Below are positions 15,801 to 23,900 of a DNA stretch of 38,629 nucleotides, one piece after another. Numbering within the stretch: the stretch's first letter is position 1; each line of letters starts with the position of its first letter. The notes under the pieces were generated by a model. That model saw only the letters and a list, made by a program, of their open reading frames with translations. It was not told the origin of the DNA and searched no databases. The stretch is from Planctomycetota bacterium. Its GTDB lineage: Bacteria; Planctomycetota; Planctomycetia; Pirellulales; Pirellulaceae. The DNA lies in contig JAPLNJ010000686.1 in the NCBI GenBank assembly GCA_026692885.1, positions 1-38,629 of the forward strand, in the 5' to 3' direction. Made by a program: the position numbers and the translations under genes.

Positions 15801-16209
15801 CGGTCAGGGTCTGGTTGCGGTGCCCGCCCCACTCGATCGTGCCAGCGTTGGTAAGGCCGTCGCTGACCGTCAGGTTATCCCCGACCTGCAAGGCCCCGCC
15901 ACTCTGCACGAGCACGCTAAGGATGGTTACCGCGGTGTCGGCGTAGACCTTAGCACCTGAGCCAATCATGGCGTCATCCGCGCTGCCCGGCACCTGATGA
16001 GCGTTCGTGCCTGCCACGGTCCAGTTATCCGGATTGCTCCAGATCCCACCGTCTCCGCCGGTCCACGCGACCGACGAGAGCAGGAACCGCGACTCCAGGG
16101 CTTCCAAACCCAAGCCAGTCCGGCGGGACCCGCGACCACGGGACGCCCGCTTATCTCGGCGATTTCCGGAAGCAGTTTTCTGGCGACCGATCATGGTATC
16201 GACTCTCAT
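12883..16209 (-). CDS. LEPR-type secreted protein with beta-helix-like repeats and C-terminal dockerin
   Basis: About 1108 aa from the chosen ATG at 16209; an upstream ATG at 16245 would add 12 residues. 16209 is preferred because the context AACCCCAAG-NN-ATGAGAGT is shared with the paralogue starting at 19800. After a basic N-terminus comes the planctomycete sorting motif LGLEALESRFLLS, then AWTGGDGGIWSNPDNWTVAG, and a long region of short repeats with NQGTITVSGANLTI and LVNASDGTITSSLG patterns. These suggest a right-handed beta-helix like autotransporter passengers. Two dockerin repeats follow (DVDGNGHVAPLDVLIVINYI and DGDGQVTALDVLTVIKFL), then a tail with LTPLDDIIACFASDIDQAW. Likely exported and held on the cell surface or in a matrix through Ca-binding repeats. 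It pairs with the next gene upstream, with which it shares its C-terminal module. Confidence 0.88.
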   Translation of the reverse strand: MRVDTMIGRQKTASGNRRDKRASRGRGSRRTGLGLEALESRFLLSSVAWTGGDGGIWSNPDNWTVAGTNAHQVPGSADDAMIGSGAKVYADTAVTILSVLVQSGGALQVGDNLTVSDGLTNAGTIEWGGHRNQTLTVSHGTFLNTGSIAYHGGDYNGYLFAKLDNRGTISDTAGYLHINTTGDGIEDPQPVDPVFTVTNTGAIVLSNGAHCYVGGILNPSGLGTLQGTGYLGIETVAWHLDTDWTLPTTSVVIGLNRSSVAGVGTLTIPKGDAVALAAGSTIDVNVVNHGTLAGFTASTINGQLTLPADSILAVGFDALPFPSQYPDNEHIDTPTNAVLTVTRGFTNFGTINLFNASLGSILNVTNGMLVNAPGGVISSSLGYETQGKDNILNAQLDNLGTITLSGCDLTISNGFTNRGTIDMSSTAPWKELTVTNGTLVNAAGASITLQGQGVGSGADIAAQVDNQGTISVNARQLSVNPNWATGYNPAWTFTNTGAIHTGDAAVFSVGGKFNPNQGTIDGNGALLFEGAAVGLSADWSPTIPVFMADTTVAGPGKLVILAGNGVGMGGAAINASVDNHGVLWAFGLTKVSDFTPVSSTINGPLTMAAGSILLAGYDSHVWNNTSHAWLNAFMDYLLQTEGNQPTDANLTIGQGFINHGQVEFSKVRSGSTLNVPSGTLVNASDGTITSSLGEFSEGNSNFLNAQLDNQGTITVSGANLTINQQLAGSWFSLTNEANGTIDVAAGRTLTVGGMAVVNQGAIRLDGNATVDFAVFSVTMDGQGSLQGEPEGTMHVRGSLRGNTQNITSYTQPGTVWLDGHGTAAVPQLLEVMQPDQGDIAEGYANPLAYHALKLGADTYVKLIDQTRNSPGFGAEAAYTDSLVVPVGTTLDLNHLHLYAHHMSIDGDVVNGPSPWHNYANPCDVDGNGHVAPLDVLIVINYINAHPGSTALPPAPLSPPLYYDVADGPDGDGQVTALDVLTVIKFLDVQSAGAAEGEAAAQPVGEDSLSNVPALGTDAWPLAAGAEQSLTTRTAQTSASSLDGDVELRAADYFRVPVTISASDAQVSFARSLLRPALEPDLEAIDAHLTPLDDIIACFASDIDQAWRA

Positions 16210-16296
16210 TTCTTGGGGTTGCTGCGTAAGCCGGAATCCACGCATGACTTCCGCAAACGCTCTGAATCACGTAAGAACAAGTTAACGCCCTATCGC

Positions 16297-16319
16297 AGGA
16301 CGGATTGGCAATCCGTCCT
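16297..16319. repeat. 10-bp hairpin AGGACGGATT/AATCCGTCCT
   Basis: Perfect arms at 16297-16306 and 16310-16319 with a 3-nt loop. The sequence GGATTGGCA/CCAATCCGTCC is the outer part of the larger palindrome at 38091-38136, so both probably belong to one dispersed repeat family. Confidence 0.8.
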
Positions 16320-16344
16320 ATTGAGTCCTAGGTTGCCAATGGCC

Positions 16345-16434
16345 TGGGAGGGCGAGGGGCCCAGTGGGCACCCCGCCGAGCCGGAGCGGGCCGTCAGGAA
16401 CGGCCCACGGCTCCGCGGGAGCGTCGCCCTCCCA
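16345..16434. repeat. Long GC-rich palindrome between the two LEPR genes
   Basis: Outer arms TGGGAGGGCGA (16345-16355) and TCGCCCTCCCA (16424-16434) are perfect, and an inner stem GGGCCGT (16388-16394) pairs with ACGGCCC (16400-16406). Between them GAGCCGGAGC and GGCTCCGCGGGAGC are imperfectly complementary. Together with the 16297 hairpin it occupies the 426-bp gap in front of the gene at 16209. There is no open frame of interest. Confidence 0.8.
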
Positions 16435-16635
16435 ATCCACGTTCTCTCGTTTTCCATTGGCAATCTACCCCATCAAGCCGAAGTCGCCGCAGGTTTGGCT
16501 CAGAAAAACGGAAGAAACTGTCGCTTCTCCGATCATCTCCGGCGGGCGGGTGAATTCGCTTCCGCGGGTCTCGCACTTTTCGGTCTCCGTCGAGTAACGG
16601 AGCGTGTAGACGCACGTCGCGTTCGAACCAGTCGT

Positions 16636-19600
16636 TCAAGTAAGCCGCCACGCTCGATCGACGTCGCTGGCGAGGGTGGAGAAAATATCGTCCAGCGGCG
16701 TCAGACGGGCATCGATCGCCCCCAGATCGGGTTCCATCGCCGCGTTCCGCAGTCTGGCGAAGCTCACGGGTGCGTCACTCGCGGAAATCGCCACCGGGGC
16801 CGAGAGACGATCGGCTGCACGTGACTCAGCCTCGCCGTCCGAGGGCAAGGCTGAGGTCGACTGTGTCCTGGCCGTCAGGCTCGGATTGGCGCCGGCGGAA
16901 ACCGACCGCGCATTCGTCCCCAGGACCGGCACCTCCGGGAGCGAAGCCGCGCCGGGCGGAGGAACCGCGGCCTCGCCTTCCGCCGCTCTCGCCGATTGGG
17001 CGTTGAGAAAATTGATCACGGTCAAAAGATCCAAGGCCGTCACTTGGCCGTCTCCATCGCCATCCGGACCGGCGGTGACGTCGTAGTGCAGCGTCGGAGA
17101 CAGCGTTGTCGCAGGCCGGGCGGGTCTGCCCGGTTGAGCGTTGAGGTAGTTGATCAAGAGCAGCGCGTCCAGCGGCGTGACCATCCCGTTGCCATCGACG
17201 TCACACGGATTCGCGTAGTTGTGCCAGGGCGATAGAACCTGCACGACTACGGTGTTGGTCGTCGTCAGGCTACCCGGGTCGGTGATTGTCACCGTGAAGC
17301 CGTAGGTCCCCGCCTGGCTGAAGGTGGCCGTGGTGTTCTTCGCCGCGTTGGACCCGTTGATGCTGAAGGCAGGCGTCGTGGCCCCGCTGGGCGTCGTTAC
17401 CGACCAGGTGTACGTCAGGCTGCTTTCTCCCGTGTTCACGTCATTCGCCAGTACCGAGAGGTTGGTGGTCGTCCCCGTCACCGGGTTCGGCGTGGCGCTG
17501 ATCGCCGTCACCACGAGCGGCGCACTTGTAACCTTGATGTACTTGATCACCGTCGGCGGGCCGATGAAGACCTCGCGGATGCGGTTATTGTAGAAGTCGG
17601 CGATGAAGAGATTCCCGGCGGGGTCCACCGCCACGCCCTCGGGGCAATAGAGACTAGCCGCGGTGGCCTGGCCGCCGTCACCGCTGTAGCCGTAAGTCCC
17701 ATTGCCGGCGACGGTGGTGATCGCGCCGGTGGCGTGGTCCACCTCGCGGATGCGGTTATTGTTGAAGTCGACGATGAACAGGTTCCCGGCCGAGTCCACT
17801 GTCACGCCAGTGGGCCCGCGGAAACTAGCGGCGGCAGCCGGTCCGCCGTCACCGCTGTAGCCATCCGTCCCAGCGCCGGCAACGGTCGTAATCAAGCCGG
17901 TGGCGTGGTCCACCTCACGGACGCGGTTATTACCGTTGTCAGCGATGAAAATGTTCCCGACGGAGTCCACCGCCACGCCAGTCGGACAAAACAGGCTGGC
18001 GGCAGTGGCCGGTCCGCCGTCACCGCTGTAGCCGCTGGTCCCGTCGCCGGCAGCGGTGGTAATCAAGCCGGTGGTGTGGTCCACCTTGCGGATGCGGTTA
18101 GCGCCCTGTTCAGCGATGAAGATGTTCCCGGACGAGTCCACCGCAACGCCCCAGGGCATATCAAGGCTGGCGGCGGTGGCCGGTCCGCCGTCACCGCTGT
18201 AGCCGCTGGTCCCACTGCCGGCGACGGTGATGATCATACCGGTGTCATGATCCACTTCGCGGATGCGCCCGTTGGTCGTATCGGCGATGAAGACGTTCCC
18301 GGCCGAGTCTACCGCCACGCCCTTGGGCCAATTCAGGCTCGCGGCGATGGCTGGTCCGCCATCACCGCTGTAGCCGAAAGTCCGATTACCGGCGACGGTG
18401 GTGATCACGCCGGTGGCGTGGTCCACATCGCGGATGCTGCTATTCATCGTGTCGGCGATGAACAGGTTTTCGGCGGAGTCCACCGCCACGCCGCTGGGCC
18501 CGTTGAGGCTGGCAGCCGTAGCCGGTTTGTCGTCGCCGACAGTCCCGTCGCCAGCCACGGTGGTGATCACGCCGGTGGCCTGATCCACTTCGCGGATGCG
18601 GTTGTTGCCGGAGTCGGCGATGAAGAGGTTGCCGATGGAGTCCAACGTCACGCCACTGGGTCCGGAGAAACTAGCGGCGGCAGCCAATCCGCCGTCACCG
18701 CTGTAGCCGCCAGACCCATTGCCGGCGACGATGGTGATCGCGCCGGTGGCGTGGTCCACCTCGCGGATGCAGTTATTGGCGCTGTCGGGGATGAACAGGT
18801 TCCCGGCGGAGTCCACCGTCACGCTACTGGCATTCCAGAGGTAGGCGACGGTGGTGATCACTCCGGTGTCGCGTTTGACCTCGCGGATGCTGCCATTGTT
18901 GCTGTCGGCAATGAAGAGGTTCCCGGCGGAGTCCAACGCCACGGCCTCAGGGAAATTCAGGCTGGCGGCGGTCGCCGGTCCGCCATCACCGCTGTAGCCC
19001 TGAGTCTCATCGCCGGCGACGGTGGTGATCACACCGGTGACGTGGTTCACCTCGCGGACGCGGTTATTCGCAGTGTCGGCGATGAAGAGGTTCCCGGCAA
19101 AGTCTAACGCCACGCCCAAGGGGATACCCAGGGTGGCGGCGGTGGCCGGTCCGCCGTCACCGCTGTAGCCCCAAGTCCCATTGCCGACAATGGTGGTGAT
19201 CACGCCGGTAGCGTGGTCCACCTTGCGGATGCGTTGATTGTTGGCGTCGGCGATGAAGAGGTTTCCCACGGAGTCCACCGCCACGCTCTGAGGCCCATTG
19301 AGGCCGGCGGCCGTGGCCGGTCCGCCGTCACCGCTGTAACCGAACGTCCCATTGCCGGCGATGGTGGTGATCAAGCCAGTGGCGTGGTCCACCTGGCGGA
19401 TGCGATTATTGCCGGCGTCGGCGATAAAAAGGTTCCCGGCGGAGTCCACCGCCACGCAACTGGGTCTGGAGAAACTAGCAGCGGTAGCCGGGACGCCGTC
19501 ACCGCTGTAGCCCTGAGCACCATTGCCCGCCACGGTGGTGATGATCGAATTCGGGCCGACGAATCCGCTGCCTTGCGTCAGGTGTTGCACCTGGGGACTT

Positions 19601-19800
19601 TCATTCACCCAGTTCCACGAGTTCGCCAACGGCGTTCCAGTCCCTCCATCGTCCCCTACCGCGTTGGCCATCAGCAGCCGCGACTCCAGGGATTCCAGCC
19701 CAAGGTAGGTAAGGCACTTGCGTCGATTGCGGACGCGCCGAGTGTCTCGTTTCTTTCCGAACAATGTCAGCAAGCGACTGGTCATGGCATGAACTCTCAT
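16636..19800 (-). CDS. LEPR-type secreted NHL-repeat protein with dockerin
   Basis: 1054 aa. The N-terminus has the LEPR-like motif LGLESLESRLLM (33-44). Residues from about 86 to 740 contain twelve NHL-type beta-propeller repeats of about 56 aa with the pattern GYSGDGGPATAASL...GVAVDSAGNLFIAD..NNRIREVDHATG. The fifth and seventh are shortened. Twelve blades would fit two six-bladed propellers. A PKD/Ig-like domain follows (TYTWSVTTPSGATTPAFSIN), then a dockerin pair (DVDGNGMVTPLDALLLINYL and DGDGQVTALDLLTVINFL). The tail ends LTPLDDIFSTLASDVDRAW. Probably an extracellular adhesion or scaffold protein. The C-terminal 190 residues and the 3' flank are near copies of those of the downstream gene ending at 12883, indicating duplication with exchange of the middle. 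Confidence 0.92.
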   Translation of the reverse strand: MRVHAMTSRLLTLFGKKRDTRRVRNRRKCLTYLGLESLESRLLMANAVGDDGGTGTPLANSWNWVNESPQVQHLTQGSGFVGPNSIITTVAGNGAQGYSGDGVPATAASFSRPSCVAVDSAGNLFIADAGNNRIRQVDHATGLITTIAGNGTFGYSGDGGPATAAGLNGPQSVAVDSVGNLFIADANNQRIRKVDHATGVITTIVGNGTWGYSGDGGPATAATLGIPLGVALDFAGNLFIADTANNRVREVNHVTGVITTVAGDETQGYSGDGGPATAASLNFPEAVALDSAGNLFIADSNNGSIREVKRDTGVITTVAYLWNASSVTVDSAGNLFIPDSANNCIREVDHATGAITIVAGNGSGGYSGDGGLAAAASFSGPSGVTLDSIGNLFIADSGNNRIREVDQATGVITTVAGDGTVGDDKPATAASLNGPSGVAVDSAENLFIADTMNSSIRDVDHATGVITTVAGNRTFGYSGDGGPAIAASLNWPKGVAVDSAGNVFIADTTNGRIREVDHDTGMIITVAGSGTSGYSGDGGPATAASLDMPWGVAVDSSGNIFIAEQGANRIRKVDHTTGLITTAAGDGTSGYSGDGGPATAASLFCPTGVAVDSVGNIFIADNGNNRVREVDHATGLITTVAGAGTDGYSGDGGPAAAASFRGPTGVTVDSAGNLFIVDFNNNRIREVDHATGAITTVAGNGTYGYSGDGGQATAASLYCPEGVAVDPAGNLFIADFYNNRIREVFIGPPTVIKYIKVTSAPLVVTAISATPNPVTGTTTNLSVLANDVNTGESSLTYTWSVTTPSGATTPAFSINGSNAAKNTTATFSQAGTYGFTVTITDPGSLTTTNTVVVQVLSPWHNYANPCDVDGNGMVTPLDALLLINYLNAQPGRPARPATTLSPTLHYDVTAGPDGDGDGQVTALDLLTVINFLNAQSARAAEGEAAVPPPGAASLPEVPVLGTNARSVSAGANPSLTARTQSTSALPSDGEAESRAADRLSAPVAISASDAPVSFARLRNAAMEPDLGAIDARLTPLDDIFSTLASDVDRAWRLT
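17560..19545 (-). repeat. About twelve tandem 168-bp DNA repeats encoding NHL blades
   Basis: The NHL repeats are alike at DNA level as well; strings such as gccggtccgccgtcaccgct recur in most units. The array therefore arose by recent tandem amplification and is a likely site of recombination or copy-number change and of assembly error. Confidence 0.85.
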
Positions 19801-19874
19801 AGCTTGGGGTTAGTGTTCCTGAAAAGGACGCTCGCCGGTTGGCGGCTGTAGAAAAACGACTCCGCAGTTTCGGC

Positions 19875-19921
19875 GTAGAGCGGACTTCCGTCCGCTCGGG
19901 CGGAATAAATTCCGCTCTACG
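19875..19921. repeat. Compound palindrome with GGAATaaATTCCGCTCTACG
   Basis: GTAGAGCGGA (19875-19884) pairs with TCCGCTCTAC (19911-19920), and inside it GAGCGGAC (19878-19885) can pair with GTCCGCTC (19890-19897), so two folds compete. The right part (19902-19921) repeats the string at 12603-12622 with one difference. It sits just upstream of the NHL-repeat gene. Confidence 0.85.
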
Positions 19922-20050
19922 AATCGTCCGCGTCTATCCCCACAAGCCGAAATCGCCGCCGAGTTGGCGCAAGAAAAGGCGAGATTGCGTCTGGTTTGTA
20001 GCCGAGACCCACCCGGGCTGGCCCGCGCAAAATTGGGCGGAAACAGTCGC

Positions 20051-20148
20051 CTGGGTCAGTCGTTCAAATTTCAGCTTTTGCGGCGGCGAGACTATCCACC
20101 CTCGTTGCCCCGCGGCCGCAAAAACTGAAATTTGAAGGACTGACCCAG
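20051..20148. repeat. 38-nt imperfect inverted repeat
   Basis: Arms 20051-20088 and 20111-20148 are complementary apart from three mismatches, beginning CTGGGTCAGTC and ending GACTGACCCAG. They lie in the 564-bp gap (19801-20364) between the LEPR gene and the sigma factor, where I found no gene. The 22-nt spacer carries nothing recognisable. Confidence 0.85.
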
Positions 20149-20364
20149 GTCTGCGGGCGGAACAGAAGTGGAACAAACTCTGGCCTGCCTCGCGACACTG
20201 TTTTACGCGGGCCACACCCGGGCCCATTGAGAACTTGGCGGTGGCAGGTAGCGTACCTGGCCTGAGTGCAGCCTTTCGTGCGCCAATTGCACGGATGGCA
20301 GAGCCTGAGCACGGAGTCTGTTCACTCTTGCCGGCTTGCTTGGCGACGGAAGAACGTCGGTTCT

Positions 20365-20943
20365 CTATTTTCCGGCACAGTCGTCCAACAATCGCTGGAG
20401 CCGATCGCGAATGCGATTCAACTTAGTGCGAACGAATGCCCGGGTGCAGCCCAGCGTGGCGGCGATCTCTTCCTCGGTGCTCTTTTGCAGCCGCATGTGG
20501 AAAACCTTCACGTAGGTCTCATCCAGGCCAGCCAGCGTTTTTTCCATCAGATCGGCGGCGATCACGGCCTCTTCGGGCGTGGGAACGCGCCCTTGCAAGT
20601 CGTCCCGCTCGGCATCTTCTTCGCGTTTGGGATTCCGCTTCCCGGCCCCCAGCTTTTCGACGTGCTTGAGAATTTTATGCCGCGTGATCGTCACCAACAA
20701 TCGCCATAGGTCTACCGAGGAGTCGATATGAAACTCGCCCTCGGCATTTCGGCGGTAGAACGTCCGAAAGGCCGATTGCACGACGTCTTCCGGATCCTCG
20801 CGACGGCGAAACCGGCGGTTCATCTCATTTTCAACCAGTTGGCAAAGCTTGGCGCGATACTGCTTGTCCAGCTCAGGTGCCGCCAAATCCGCGTCAGCCT
20901 TCAGACGGGCTGCGATGTTCTCGCCACGCTGGGAATCGGTCAC
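20365..20943 (-). CDS. ECF-family RNA polymerase sigma factor
   Basis: About 192 aa. Sigma region 2 lies around EDVVQSAFRTFYRR, and region 4 is the helix-turn-helix STEEEIAATLGCTRAFVRTK followed by LNRIRDRLQRLL. There is no N- or C-terminal extra domain. The start is GTG at 20943, because GGAGG lies 6 nt upstream (20954-20950); a longer frame from 20985 has no ribosome binding site. It lies 56 nt after the giant FG-GAP gene, so it may be the last gene of the operon 33184-20365. No anti-sigma factor is recognisable; the neighbouring membrane kinase could be the regulator, as proposed for planctomycete sigma factor/kinase pairs. Target promoters are unknown. Confidence 0.93.
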   Translation of the reverse strand: MTDSQRGENIAARLKADADLAAPELDKQYRAKLCQLVENEMNRRFRRREDPEDVVQSAFRTFYRRNAEGEFHIDSSVDLWRLLVTITRHKILKHVEKLGAGKRNPKREEDAERDDLQGRVPTPEEAVIAADLMEKTLAGLDETYVKVFHMRLQKSTEEEIAATLGCTRAFVRTKLNRIRDRLQRLLDDCAGK

Positions 20944-20949
20944 TTTACA

Positions 20950-20962
20950 CCTCCCCCGGAGG
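20950..20962 (-). promoter_or_regulatory. Hairpin that sequesters the sigma factor ribosome binding site
   Basis: On the minus strand CCTCC (20962-20958), GGG loop, GGAGG (20954-20950) folds into a 5-bp GC-rich hairpin whose 3' arm is the ribosome binding site itself. Its translation could depend on ribosomes arriving from the upstream gene. The stem is short, so regulation is inference. Confidence 0.5.
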
Positions 20963-20999
20963 GGTTTGTGGCAATTGGAGTGCAAGGCCGTTGCGGATC

Positions 21000-23900
21000 C
21001 TAATTCAAATGCCTAAGAAGCAACAGAGGGGGGCCAACCGTTCCTTGCGGTACTGGGCGAAGCCCAGCGGACTCACAACGGCACCCGCGTAAACCGTTGG
21101 TTCGCGCGTTCGAGTCCTTGTCATGGATTCCGAGTTGTTTCTCGATGCGTCTCTTCGCCATCCGCCATACACGCAAGGCACCGATACTTAGCATCGCCAG
21201 CAGCGCCGCATTCGACAACCACAGAGGAATTGGCCCAAACCAGGCGCCGGTCCATCGAAACGAGACCTGCGGCGAGTCAAGATCAATGTTCGGAGCAATC
21301 TCGGCGGGGGCAGGCTTGGTATCCCACTTCTCCCTTTCTTCGACCGCCTGCCGATGAAGGGTGGTCGGGATTACCGGGTCCTGCACCAACAGATCCAAAC
21401 CTACTTCCAGTGACGGCCGCAGGAGAGCGGATTCGGACAATTGCTCCTCTCCCAGCATTTGCCAGAACAGGGCCAGACTGGAGGATTCCTGCGGCGTGCT
21501 CCCGGAGGACGCGTTGTCCGGTTGAGCCTCATTCCCCGTCTGGAACAGATCCAGCTGCCGCAGGGCCTCTTCGATCTCCAGCCCGTAGTTGCTCTCCTGC
21601 AACCCTTGGCCCTCCTCAGACGGCGCGTCTGGCAGGGCTTCCCCACCGGCAGCCAGATAGACCATGATCGGATCGGCCGTCGGCTCCTGCAAAACGCCAC
21701 CGCTGAGCGACAGGATCAAGATCAGCGAGGCCTCCTCGGGAGTGGCGGTTTCCACAACGACGTCGGCCACCACCAACGGCGGCAGGTCGACACTTCCCCC
21801 GGGCTCGAAGGAAGGAGGCGGCTCGAACGGACCTGAGGCATAGACGAAAATCTGATCCCGCCCCTCGTCGGTCACCAGGGCCTCGATCCCGGCCTCACCT
21901 TGCATGACCGCCAGCGAGCTGGGTGTGACGGGGATCCCGCTCAAAGGCGTCAGATAAGCCAAGACGTCGTATGAGTCGGAGCCGCTGTGCAATCCCAACA
22001 GCGCCACGGTTCCGCCCCTTTCGACGACGACCAGGTCACGATTGGGTAGGCTCTGCACAATGACAATGTCCGAGATCGCAGGGACGTAGTTGGCGGTGAA
22101 AGTATCCAGGTTGAACTGAATTAGCCCCCCGTCGGCGGTCAGCACCACGCCGGAATTTGAATTGGGGTAGAACTCCGGGGCCTGCGCCAACACGGGATTG
22201 CCGGGGAGGTTCAACACTCGGGTCTTGGCCTCGGCGAACAAGCCTTGCCCGACGCCGGGCGACACGCTGATGGTGCCGCTTTGGGCGTTGGTTACGATCA
22301 TGCTCGCCGTGGTTTGGCCTTGGAGCATCCGCGCGTGGGCGTCAATCGGGCCGGCGCCGACAGCCTGGCGCGGACCCAGCGTGCCTTTCCAGTGGCCGTC
22401 GTCCGGATCGTAACCGCCAAACAGGGTTGTGACGTCGTTGGATCCCTTGTCGGCGATCAACATGTCCGGCACACCGTCGCCGGTGATGTCCTCGATGCTG
22501 ATGCTGACAGGATTGGTGCCGACGGAATAGGGCTGCGGCGTTGCGAATGTGGGACAGCCGGCGGCATCGAAACCCGTGCCTCGGTAGACGAGAATCTTAT
22601 TGCTGCCGCTGGCTACCACAATAGCGTCGAAGAAAGGGCTATTGTCCCCTTCCAACTTCGCCCACTGGACCGCCCCGGGGGCAAGCTGTTTTTCCGGGCT
22701 GCCGGTTTCGAGTGTCTGCACGGGGGCAAACTGCTTGGTGTCGGTCACGGGTGCCTGGACCGTCACGTGGCTGGCCTGCTGGTTAGCAACCAGAACGTAG
22801 ATTTGTCCATTGCCGAGACGTTGGACACTTAGTGTTGTGCGGTCGCCGGCCGGTTGGAACGTGCCATCTCCCCTGCCTTGCAAGTGCAGGATGTCGCCGA
22901 ACTGATTCCCGACCAAGAGATCCCACATTCTGGTCTTCGGATTGGTGTACAAGGATAGCCCGCTGGGCAGAGTGCCCACGGGAATGCTAAGCGTGTGCTT
23001 GAAGGTGCCGTTGCCAGAGCCGGTATAGATCCACACCTCGCCACGATCCTCCATGAGGATCGCCAGATCACATCGCCGATCACCATTGAAATCGCCGGCT
23101 ACGATCGGGCCCGGCTGATTGTTGATGGCCATGCCATCCGTGGTGGACGTGGTGAGGGCCTGCTGAGGATCAAGGAAGCCGCCGTTCCCGTCATTGGGCA
23201 GTACGGTGAGACTGTGGCTGCCGCGGTTGACAACTACCAGGTCATTGCGATCGTTTCCGGTGAAGTCGCCTACCGCCAAGCTAACCGACTGCGCGAGGGA
23301 ACTGATCGTGGGAGTCGCCGAGGAAGTGTCCAGGCCGTACAATCCCGTGGCAGCGCGGAACCGATATTTTCGGGCAAAGGAGTGGGAGGCGTCGTTCAAC
23401 AGCACACTCACATCGCCACTGGCCTGATCTGTGACCGTGATATCCCGGCGTCCATCCCCGTCCACGTCGACCAGCGCGATATCGGAAGGGGCCGTACCGA
23501 CCGGCAGTGTGATAGGGACGCTGAACCTGCCTTGTGTTACCTGGAAGGCAATCGTGACGCTATCGTCCAGGGCGTTGGCGACCACCAGATCATCCAACCC
23601 ATCGCCCGTCAGATCCCCAGCGGCGATACTCGTAGGGACCAGCGTGGAGGTGATTGCGGTCGGAAGTTGGACCACGTCGTTGGCAGCCATCGCATACAGC
23701 GACACGGTATACACAAAGGGATCTGCAGCGGTAGACAATGTCTGATCGAAGCTCTTGTTGGCCGCGGCAACGGCCCAACTGGTGCCCGTGTTCAGCACGG
23801 TCAGGTCACGGGCCTGTGGCCCATCCTTGTTCAATGTCACGGGGGACTGGAACGGATCGCTGGGCACTGAGGTTCCTTGACGGTAGAGGATCTTCCCGGA

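Noticed and set aside
17734..19107. Long plus-strand frame of 457 residues opposite the NHL array
   Set aside because: It is the shadow of a repetitive GC-rich gene; its His/Val/Gly/Asp-rich repeats mirror the NHL units and match no family.
17560..19545. Possible CRISPR-like array because of regular repeats
   Set aside because: The units are contiguous protein-coding NHL repeats with no unique spacers; no CRISPR array was seen anywhere in the window.
21085..21125. GTTCGAGTCC string resembling a tRNA T-loop
   Set aside because: No pairing T-stem, acceptor or anticodon arm could be folded around it, and it lies inside a coding region.
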